A DNA stretch of 64,000 nucleotides. It comes from Lutraria lutraria (Eukaryota; Mollusca; Bivalvia; Venerida; Mactridae). Both the position numbers and the translations under genes were made by a program. Positions within the stretch are counted from its first letter, which is position 1, and each line of letters opens with the position of its first letter. Below, one piece after another: positions 13,301 to 25,300 of this stretch. The notes under the pieces were generated by a model. The model ran no database searches and had not been told where the DNA came from. It saw nothing but the letters and a program-made list of their open reading frames with translations. The stretch covers positions 4,133,067-4,197,066 of the forward strand of contig OZ026842.1 in NCBI GenBank assembly GCA_964023205.1, read 5' to 3'.

Positions 13301-16300
13301 AGAACTGAGATCAGCTTCTAACACTCTCTGATCATTCTCAAACTTAGCTTCCATGATGCCCATTTCAACTTTCAAACTTTCCTATAAAATACAAAAATAG
13401 ATTGATATCAATATTACTTAACAAGAATTCGGTACCAGAATACTGTCATTCTCAACTTATTCAGCATAAATATGCAATAAGACCATCCTTAGATATTTTG
13501 TTTGCAGTAACACTATCTACTCACCAAAAAGGCCACTACTTAACTGTTTTTGGGATATCATGCAGGGTTTTCATTCGGTTTTCCTGTAAGAGGCCAAACC
13601 TTGATTGAATGAGGCTTTCCATGCTTATTTCAAACTTCGTAAATGATAAATTTGAAATTTCTAGGCAGCCAGTTTTCGTTTCAAAGCAGTCAATTTGGCC
13701 TTTAGTCGCCTCTTATTGAAAACACTGCTTTCAGGTAAAATAAATTTGCATTCTGACATGTATTTTGGGTTCCATATAAAAAATCATTTTCCTAGCCTAC
13801 CTATACATTTAAAATTCTCTGGGATCTGATTTCTGCAAACAAACATATTGTAAGGAGAGCCAATTCTTTAAAAAAAACTTTTTTTACCTACGTCTCAAAC
13901 AAAGGTGCTACCTATACCTATACACAATTATTCACAGTAATTCAACTTGGTTTTGTATGTATTTTCTACATCGGAAATAAATTGGTAATAAATTGATAAG
14001 TCTTGGGATACCCTGTAAAAATCTGGTGCTCTTGATCCCGGGACCTCATTATTGGGGAACCAACCCTGTTACTATTTAAAACAAGTACAAACCTTCTCTC
14101 TATGTGCTGCATCAAGGTCCATTTCTAATTTCTTCACCTTAGTGACAGCTGACTGATATTGATCCATTATCTCCTCAGCTAACTTTCCTTGTTCTTCATT
14201 CTTAGCCTGTAAATGGTGATAGACATAATCTTTACTTTGTTTAAATAGCAAACTGATTGATTGAGAATTCATTTTATTGGTTTATTAACACAAAACCATG
14301 CTAATTGGAGCCCTTTTCTGATACTATGATGTTCATTGTTATTTGATCAGGACAAAGAAAAGTTATAGGAAATCAACCTATTTCCCATCTTATTTAAGCA
14401 ACAGAAGGTCATTTTTTTTCAAAGTGAATAAACATAAAAGATTATTTCACAAACAGACAGACATTAACAAGAGTGGCATAATACTGTTTTTAAATTTTCA
14501 AATATCTTGACTACAACCAAACTTATGAAAAATTGAAGACCAAAATATTGGATGGATTTTTGAAAATTCCTCTGTAACTTATTGTTTTAGATCAAAAGGT
14601 AGCAACTAATAGGTGGTATCAATTAATAGAGTAAAGTGCTTGAAAACTAATTATCTATTCCTATCACTTACTCTTTCCACCTGTAATACTTTACTGGTTT
14701 TCTCTGATACTTCATCAATCCTTTGTAATAATTCTTGTTCTCTCTGAAACCAGTCATCCTGCTCCTATAAGACAAACAGCATTTGCAAATTAAGTTATTG
14801 TTTCAGTACATTTAACGCCAATTTTTAACAGTATTTCTGTAATAAACAGCAGCCAGTTCAACTAACAAATTTTTTCTGGGCGATATTCTAACCAGTACAA
14901 ACTTTCTCTTCCAAAAGGAGCTGGCGACATCTCAATACTGGAAGAAAAATCTCAATATTTTTGTCAAGTTTTCATAGATGTCCTAAGAAGAGTATGACCG
15001 GCAGCAACCCACATTTGCAATATAAGTTGGTGACAAAAGCCAATCTGAATTTAATGCAATGACTAAAACTTTGCAAGCATAATCAATAAATAAGTCAGGT
15101 GAACAATTTCACTGATTAATTAGTCCTAAAAATTATAATAACAGTTTACCCATAATTTTCAGCATTTTTTCTTGAAAATTCCAGACTTTACATCTTGACT
15201 TTATAGTTAGGCTTTATAACACATTGTAGACAAGTAGACCTTTGTTTTTTAAAATTTAGCATCTACAGTTTTTGTCGATAGCCTATATAAAGCAAATCTC
15301 AAAGAACAGAGGCCAATCAGTGAATTTACCATTCAAAATGGCTTTGAATGAAAGCAGAAGGCAATGCAGACACTCCTACTCTTCATGATCAATTAACATT
15401 AACCTGTGGTAATAGCTAATAAACAAATACAGATACTGACCCTATGTAAACGTTTCTGCATCTGGTCCAGTTTTTTATCTAATGTTTCCCTTGACTCTCT
15501 AAGATTTTCACATTCTTGTTGAAGTAGGTCACCTTTCTCTTTCTCAGCTTCAACCAGTTCCTCAGCATGCTGTTTGTCATGTTCAACACTTTGAATCTAT
15601 CGATAAATCAACATTATTGATAAACATCATTATTTATTTAAACTGTATCAATGAAGCAATTCAGCAATCCAAGATTATAAAACTGAAGAATCTGATTGGT
15701 TGGGATGAACTCCATATTATAATTGGCCAATCAGAAGACAGTATTCCATGACTAGACATTTACATGAACTGTACAATTTCTGAGTCTATATGTATACGTG
15801 TATTCATTAAGGGAATGAAACTGAAGCCATTTTAAAATTGCATCGTTGGTATTATCAATATTTCATCAAGATGTAAGTAAACTTTCTTCAACATTGAGGA
15901 AAAACTTTAACATTGTTTGCCCTATTTTTCAGCCAATCAGCTGCCAAGATTATTTGAATTTTGTACCAATCAATTTTATGAAGACAACTGTCTAGGCTCT
16001 TCAGCAGATAGAGTCTGACCTACTTTTATTAAGAGTATGATAGCAAAAATAGGGCAAACACTAAGTTGGTTAGTGTCTAAAATGACTGTTCTACATGAAT
16101 TAGGAATGCCGGTCGCTCGCTAAAACTCGCTTCCCTTAGCGTTTCTTATTTCATGTAGAACAGTCATTTTACACACTAACCATTACAATGTAGATGATGA
16201 TAACTAACCCGATCTTTCAGTTGTTCTAAATCTTGAGCAGCTTTTTCCTTCTCTTGTCTTAATGCTTCCACAGCCTCCGACATATCATGTTCAAAATTAC

Positions 16301-19300
16301 TAATCATCTGAAATAACACACAGATATATCTCCACTGAATACCTGACTCATTAGCAACATAAATCATGACAAGTTCTCAATTCATGTATAAGAAAATATA
16401 TATATAATTAACACTGTCTTGTTCACTAATTATTTGTATATACAGTGTAACCTCTCGGACTCCAAAGCAACATTCTTTGGGAGTAGCAAAATTATGTTGT
16501 TGCAGGGAGATTGTTCCACTGGTTAGGGACCACTCTAGTTAGTCCACTTCAGTGGTCCCTAACCAGTGCTGATCCCTAAATATAGTGGTTCCCAACTGTA
16601 GTGGTCCCTAACCAGCGCTGGTCTCTGACTAGAGCCAGTCCCTAACTAGAGTGGTCCCTAACCAGTGCTGGTCCCTAACAAGAATGGTCCCTAACCAGTG
16701 CTGGTCCCTAACTAGAGCCAGTTCCTAACTAGAATGGTCCCAAATCAGAGTGGTCCCCAACTAGAGTGATCCCTAACAAGAGCTAGTCCCTAACCAGACA
16801 TAAACTGATTTTTCCTTATTGTCAAAATTTAATATTTCAATAAGACCATTATGAATTTATAACAAAAAAACTCATACAAGTAGCAGTCAGATCAACTGAC
16901 CGATATGACTAAATTATTACTTTTTGTTGTTGCTTCATATTGTTCTCTATTTCTTCTTTCTCCTTCTGTATATCTGACATAAGATCATCTTTCTCCTGAT
17001 CCCTTTTCTTCCATCCTTCCATCACTCGAGCAAGTTGCTAAAATAAAGTTAAGGAATTATTATCGATTTTTTTCTGATCTAAATTTTCCAATCATAATAA
17101 CAGGAAATTTCTGGTTCAGCCATCCTTAAACTAGAAATGTGTCCGGAGGACAAGAATGCCCATGTCAAGAGCTAAATAAAAAAGGGCCATAACTCCTGTG
17201 AAAATGTTTGGATTTTAACAGAAATCAAACTTGACCAGAATTTCATTACTATACTCATTCATGTAAAATGAAATAAAACCAATCAATGAAATATTTATTG
17301 AGTAATTGCTCAAAAACCAAAATTTGAATGGACAAAGAGGGGCAACACTTTGTGCCCATCCACCATTTTGAATGGCAGGGGCATAAAAACATTTTGTTTG
17401 GGGAAACTTAGCAATTCTGTTAGGAATATGAAACCCTAAATTGTGTCAATTAGTTATTGCCGTATTGTTCTGTGGTCTCAAATGTTCCCTACTATACCAA
17501 CCTTATCTAATTGTTCAATCATCAAATCTTTCCTCTTGTCTGTTGACACGGCGACAGCCACTTGTTGTTGAGTCTCTAACAACTGAAAATTAATTCATCA
17601 AAACTTAACATTATGATAAATAAACCTGTAAGCAAGTTTTCTCAAAACATTATACTTAATTCAATTACATAATTCAGTAAGTTTTGTACAAGCTAAATTA
17701 TTCATAAGATAGTGAATTCTAAGTTATTTACACATTATGCATGATACTACCTGTCCAGAACATAGAAGTATTATACGTGTAATTATTGGTAAAATAACCA
17801 AATCAAACAAGAGCTTTTTTCACATAAGTGACGAATACCCCTGTCATTGACACTAAGAATGGAATAGTACACATTACTATATGGCTAAGTTGAAAGGGGT
17901 ACATAACTCAAGAGTGAGTGGATCATTTGGCATAAAAATTGTGTCTTGCACATCTAAAATTGACGGTGATAAGATATTCAAATTTTCAATGCCTCATTTC
18001 ACCATACTGTCTAACTTCAAGGGCACATAACTCTAGAATGAGTGGATCACTGGGCATGAAAATTGTGTTTTGCACATCTACATTTCATATTGGAATGAGG
18101 ACGAAGTTCACTCAAAAACTTGTGAAATCGTATGCGAACAGACCAACAGACCGATTGACTCCAATATACTCCCTCTCAAACTTCGTTTGTGGGGGTATAA
18201 TTAAACAAGATGTGATCTACCGATACGGGTGCATAAAAAGCTCAGTTCATACACATGTGAACTACTGAAAAAATCATAACCAAAAACATGATAATATCTA
18301 CAGTAAAATGCAATAAAAAACAAAACTTTGCATTCAATAAAGGCATAATGCCCCCTGTGGCATACTTGACAAAATGGTAAAATCTACTTAACCTCATATG
18401 GACAGACAAGGCAATCAGTATAAACCCTGCTTTATTAGATGAAAAATAAATCTTAAATAGTATTACCTTCACATTTAGCTGTTGAATATATTGTTCACAA
18501 TGCTGGAATTCAATGGAAATACAAATGTATAGATTTTTTATATACAAAACTAACAGACTGACACAAGCATGTACAAACAATAATGACATAAATATCTTTT
18601 TAAATAAAACAGGAATTTTGAGTTAGTTTAAAAGAAAATTTTCACATTCGTAACAGTACACTAATTTCTTAGATCAGCAGGCATTTTGGCTCAATACTTA
18701 AAATTTTCAACCACTAGGGTTGTTATGCAAGAACTGTAATTTCACGATTTTTTAATATCTGAATCAGCATCTAATCCGAAATTTGAAAACCACAAATTTA
18801 CATTCCCATGGACTTACAAATTTGAGCAAATCCACAAATCTTGGAACAAACAAAATTAAATGCAACAATAGTATAATTTTTCAGGGGTGTCAATAGAGCC
18901 AAATTAAAAATCCTGACAATCATATACGGCTTTCAACCACATTGTTTCCATATTTAAAGTCCCATAAGCATATACATTTATCGGTCCTAACAGTTTCTGT
19001 TTATTCAATAACAGAGGAATCCGGTGTGTTTTCCTCCCGTGCATATTTTATAGCAAGAAAAAATATTTCCAAAACCACTATCGTATTTTTTTCAATATCA
19101 TTGAAAAAAATACTATTTATAGAACAGTTGTGTTTTCCTGCAGTCATATTATGCACACGGCATTTAGTGACGTCACGCGCTCTATATATTTCAAGTTTAC
19201 AAAAGCAAAATACACAGCGAAATGAGTGTTTTAAGAAGAAAAATGGCTTGTTTCGTCGGTAATAATTATCTTGGGATAATATCAGCAAATGTTTGTTTTT

Positions 19301-22300
19301 TACATATATATTTTTATTGCAAAAAGCTCATGGGGCTTTAACTCAGTTTGTATTAAAGAAAATCTTTCAGAGCAAATTAAATTGACAATAACTTTTGACC
19401 ATTCCTCTAGTTATTTTTGTCAAATAACTTTTTTTGCTCAGACAGAAATAGCTCTTTCAGGACAAATAAATCCAGAATTCTGGATATATCTGGAATGTTG
19501 TCACCCCTGATAGGTATTAATCTTTGTTACAGAAATTTGATTTACCTTCCTTCGATATCTCTCCTTTTCGAGCATGTCCCTCAATCGTTGATTCTCTGTA
19601 TGGACAGATGCTTCAGCTCTTGATACATTACCACTGTCAGTAAAATACTGAGATGAAAAACTTGGGAAATTATCCATTAGGTCATCTTCACCAGGGTTCC
19701 TGAACAGTAAATAATCAAGATATATCACAGGCTAATAATTTCAATATCTCCATTTTTACGGATGATTTTCACATACCGTACAACCTCTCCAGAGTGGCCC
19801 TCTGTAAAGCAACAACCTCTCTATAACAACACCTTCAAAATTTCCCTTAGCTAATATTTACTATAAATTTAACCTCTGTAGAGCAACAAGCAATATTTGC
19901 AGCTCCCACAGGATGTTGCTCTACAGAGGTTGTACTGTACTTGATTTAACATCAACTGTGGTAACAGCCATAGTTAGTGCACTGGACTTGTAACCTTGGT
20001 GATCCAGGTTGGAATCCCAATCACAACAGGTTATACCCTCCTATGAAAATTTGACAAAAATGTTGATTTTCTTCCATATGCAAGCTTCTTAAGGAAGGGT
20101 TAGTGAGTATTGGTTTGAACAAAGTCCATGAATACCGGTTAGGTGAACTGATCGTCATACAAAACTGAAATATCATTGAATCATAACCTTAAGTTTGAAG
20201 TCTCAATGTAGTGACGTAACTACACGATGATTTACAATATGAAACATGTTTATAATTCTTGCCTGAAATGATTCCAGGATTTCTCTGTAAGTCTATGTTG
20301 ATCACCAAGTTCTACACCAAATCCAGCAATGATGTCTGAGTGCTCATACTGAGTGCGATCTTTATAAACAAAAAAAGAATCAACATCATCAAACAGTGGA
20401 ATATGAACTGACTGATAAAAACAGTGTTAAAATGAAAAGTAGAATAATGTGTTCTTTAAAACAAAATACACCATGACCTTGGCCTTTGACCTATTGCCCT
20501 GAAAATGCACAGGTCCAGTAGAGGTTGTCATGAGGAACCAACATATGAAGTTTGATGATTGAAGGTGGAAGGTTTGGATTTTGAAGGCAAGGTACCAACC
20601 GAACAAAAACAGTATGTCCCCGATACAGGGACATAAAAAGCATGTACACAATTATAATTTACCATTTAGGTTAAGAATTGATATTTGTTAGATATTCAAA
20701 GTATATATGACCAGTCGCTTAGTTTATGTTACCATGACGGATCATACAATTTCAAATGGAGATCACTACATGTACTTAAAAAAATATTCATTTAATATGA
20801 CAACAGATTATTTGACTAGTGAACAAAGGACATCCAAGGGAAAGACATAATGTGGCCTTTACATTTTTAGGTCAATTTGTTCTAAATAATCAATGAAGTT
20901 TTTTAAATAATGACCTTTAATCACAGGTTGGCCTTCATACGGAGGTGCCCCATAAACAGGTTTGACTCTAATGTTAATTCATAGCTGGTTTCTTAATTGC
21001 CTCATACTTTTACTACCTTTCTAGAGTCAATTATTTGTATTATCACATACGCTGTCATAGTGATAGTATAATAATTGTATAACAATGGAGAGTTACTGCA
21101 GTAAATTGTATTAGCAACCCCAAAAGCTTAAGTGGCTTATCAGTTAATCTGTAGAAAATCAATGCTTTTTAGCACTAGTGTAACTTTTTTTGTTGTAAAT
21201 TAAAAAGTTTTTGTTGTATCTGTTATCTGTAAAAACCATGTTAAAGCTAATAAAATTCTCTTTAATCTGATATAAATATCAGCATGGTAGAAAATAAAGA
21301 GATTAATTACTGATAAGTTAATTATCTAACACATGTCATATCTGACCCCTTGATTGTTTATTGTAATTTTACAACATCCGCATGACACCTACTGTGTTTG
21401 TCTGTGAATGCGACCACTAGAGCGTGTATGAATATCAATTAGTCTGGGTTCATTGAACAGGAATTTGAATGACCTTTATGTTGATGTAATCAAAATTAAA
21501 ATATGAGCATCCTGAGCCAAGAAAATAATCCCCAAAGTCAAACCCATTTAAAACTATTTTCGTCCGTAATATTGTTTATTTGGTTTTATTATCGTATTCT
21601 ACAAAGGCTTAGCTTTATTTTGATAGTAAATTTATTTTTCGGAAATGACTATAAAGCAGTCGCATTTTCATTTGAATACGCGCCGTCCTCGTATTTGAAC
21701 TCGTAATCCGAGGTCAAATGTGCCGCCATTTTGATTTTACTACTGAGCGAACAAACCGAGCGAAAATACGACGATTATTCATTTAAACTACCGATCTTGC
21801 GACTTTCATGAATGAAATAGATGAATATTAACGGTAAGTTGATAATTTAAACCAAAAATATTGTTAATGTGCCCCTGTGACTTCATTTATAGAAATAGAA
21901 ATCAACGATCTATTTTTAGAAATTATGTTAATTAGATCGTCGCAAAAATCTTAATCTACTCGTCGTTTCCTTGACTATTTCGATCATAATGTCGTGTTTT
22001 CTAACATTTATCAATGAAACTAGCTTGAAATCATGTTAAGAAGTCAGATTCTTTACGTATTGTGCATCTTTTAAGTTTATTTTTGTGAAAATACGAAAGT
22101 ACGAAACGAGGACGAAAAATTGCATTTTTTCCCGCGACGATTCGTACCGTCGTTCGATTTTCGTCTCTAATTAAAGTATTGCATTCTTCATTGTATATAC
22201 ATTATTAATTGAATGTTATATTTTGATTTTCAGATTTGGTGAATAAGAAGTAAAAAAAACTCCAGGAAAACATTGTGAATTGCTCATCATCCAGATTTAT

Positions 22301-25300
22301 ATGATAGTTGAAAAATCTCCTCCAAACTACTCACTGTGACAAATGACTGTGTTATTGAACTTAATAACTTAACACAAAATAAAAATTTGAAGTTTATTTA
22401 ATTTCTTGCTCTTATTAATAGTGATTCTGCATTAGTGAATGTTTTTATTTTTAATCTGTTCTTCACATTTATAGATATAAAACATTTCAATAATTCATAC
22501 ATTTATACAATAAATCTCTTCTAGTATTATACAAAAAGTAAGTTATATGAATAATGATGATTTATTGAGACATAAATTTCATTTCGTGCAAGATTTTAAA
22601 ATGCAACTGAAGATACTAGAAAAAGAAATAACTCTAAATATTACTAGAATATTTAGTTGTTTAAATCTGTTGTTCAACAGCCATTCAACAACCTATGGTC
22701 ATTTCAGTCACCCCAGAAAAGGAGAGATACGATAGTATCGGATTCTCCTGTGGATTTTATACCGTTAATTAATTTCTATTATGAATAAAATAAAAATGTT
22801 ATATGTTGTCAATATTTGTTAGTATAAGTACTGAACATGCCTATGATTTGTTACCAATAAATGTACCTATGTTATCATTTAAAAATGAGTTGTTATTTCA
22901 AAAAATAAAAATTTGTTCCTTACCAATACATTTTTTTTTAAAAAGTTAATAATTTTCCCTATAAATCCTTAATTTTTTAAATACACAATATCCTGAGAGA
23001 AATTTTGACTGCAGAAACAGAATCTACATGAAAAGTGCATTTAAAATGGCAATTTTCAAACAAATATCTTAAATATTAAAAGAGATATGAAGAATTTTAA
23101 TTTAAGAAGACTTTGTTCAGGTCCGCGATCGCGGAATATTTCCTTATACGGAATAGTGATAAAAAATTCACGAAAAATGTAGTAAAATGCCAACTTCAAT
23201 TCTTCATAACTTTTTTATTTTTCAAGATATTATAAAAAAATAAAGTGTTCCATGAATGGATAACACAGATCTTTTAGACTGTTTAATTTAAAATGAAATA
23301 TTTTGAAGTTGAAAATTCAGTTGGGGTTGCTAAATTTGTATCAAAGATCAATACCTTGTGCATTCATCTGTTCATATGACATCTTCATCATACTTTGAAG
23401 TTGGTGTCTAACTTCTTCCATACCTTTTATGTCTAAACTTGAGTCTCCAAGTCCAGGTACCTGGTAATCAAACATAAGATTATCTTTAAGAACTTAACAG
23501 TATGGACTGAAAAAAAAAGACTTGAAAAAACTTGTTGTACGATTTTGAATCAGGAAAATGAACCGAAATACTGTACACTGGATGTATGTCTGTATAGATG
23601 GAAAGGTTACAAGATGATACAACAGAGTCACCATACAGCCCCTTTTAGGGGTCATTGGTAGATCCTTTCAAAGGGGGAATATGCCAATTACAGAAATTAT
23701 ACTAATTACTAAAAAGTAACTATTCATTAAGATATATTGATAAAAACAATATTTAAATACACAGACACCAATGGCCACATTAAAATACAGACAATGTTGC
23801 AGGAGCAGTGGTGTAGGGGTACAGTGTCCGACTCCTTTCCTGGAGGTTGCGGGTTTTTGGAATTTTGGGATAAAACAGTGTAAAAAATGCCTGCCAAACT
23901 TCACAAAATAAGTCTATTCAGTTGATATGGAATACATATATCAGTGATAATACAAATGAATAGGACTAAAAATGAGGAAATATACTTTTTTTTACTTTGG
24001 TAGCAGGGCTGAATACAATACCCCAAAATGACATAAAAATTAATTAAATAAATTGGGTAAAAAAGAAAGCTAGCAGAACTACCTGTCTAATATTTCTAGT
24101 CTGACTTGGCTGCTCTACTGCCACTGGACTTGTGTTCTCTACCTGAGTTACAATTCTTCCTTGGCCATGACCTTCATCGTCACTGTGCACTGTATGACCA
24201 TCACCACTAAAAGCTCTTGCTTTACCTTGACCTTTGTTCATGATCTGACCTCTCATGGACTGACCTTGTCCTTGACTAGAAGCCGATGAGTTCTGATTAC
24301 ACAATTTAGACTGGGAAGGATTGTCATTGAAGTTTTGCATATTTCTTGATTGATTTCCCAAATATTTGGATTTCTGATTCAAGGCTTCATTTGATACAAA
24401 CTTAGGCTTTGATCTATCAGATGCCTTGAACTTGGGGCAAGTTTCAATTGTAGCTGGTTTCTTCACTCCAGAGTCATTACTTAGCTTTCTAGATCCTGAG
24501 CACACTACAGAATTTTTAGGGACAGAGTCATTTGGCTTCTTGAAATCTTTACCCTGGCTGGTTGTATATGACTTAGAAGATGTGGGAGCACTAGAAACAA
24601 ATTTTTGCGTGGTCTTATTCCGTTGAGAAACTGTCTCTTGGTATAGTCTAGATGATACCTGGGATTGTGACTGGCTACTTCCTTGGCTGGCTACAGAGCT
24701 GTCTGGGTCAGTTTTTTCAGGATTAGACTGAGTAAGGTTTGTATTTGAACCTTCAGTAATCTGATTTAGTGCCTTTTCATTGGATTTCACTTTGGTAATA
24801 TTTGAATTATTTTGAGATTCTATATTTTCGGCACTCTTCTGCAACGAATCTGGGACCTGTGCTGCAGTATCATTATCCTGAGGGCCATTTTTCATACCTT
24901 TACTCTTTGAATCAATCTGATTTGAATGTTTATCATTTTCCATTGACACTACCCTATCACCACTCATATGATCAATTGATCCACTGTCCATGCATGAGTT
25001 AAAAGCATTCTGATCCGACTGGCCAACTTGGTTCTTCAAGAGATCCATCACTTTACCACCACTAGTAGCCTGACCACGAGTATGTGCAGTGTTATCAATC
25101 CCATCATCATCAGCAGCAGCAACATCTGGACTCTTCGAATGATGTTGGTCACCAATAGTAAACCTCTCATCAGCAGATATGGTATCATATGTAGCCTGAG
25201 GCAGTTTGACTGACACCTGAGTCTTCTGCAGGTATTTTGACTCAAGAGGTTGAGAAGTTTTTTCTGGAACAAGAGCCTCAGCATCAGGAGGTGGAAGTAA

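Larger units (their letters stand above)
3626..24082. other. Centrobin introns: contents
   Basis: The introns total about 17 kb. Beyond the elements listed separately they hold: a repeat at 4,818-5,165 and 11,037-11,270 (GTGACCTTGACCTTTGAC family); a related one at 7,470-7,690 and 20,456-20,645; a repeat with 'GTGACTAATACCCC'-like sequence at 6,968-7,265 and 17,808-18,205; a TA microsatellite near 6,815-6,845; a small element with GTACAACCTCT inverted ends at about 19,777-19,940; and a repeat with 'CACAGGTT(T)GACT' at 20,800-20,970, also found at 63,650-63,820. I found no second gene on the plus strand that I can support. Confidence 0.6.

Noticed and set aside
23790..23900. Possible tRNA gene (GTGGTGTAGGGGTACAG ... 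GCGGGTTTTTGG)
   Set aside because: A-box-like and weak B-box-like motifs only; no cloverleaf stems, so at most a SINE remnant.
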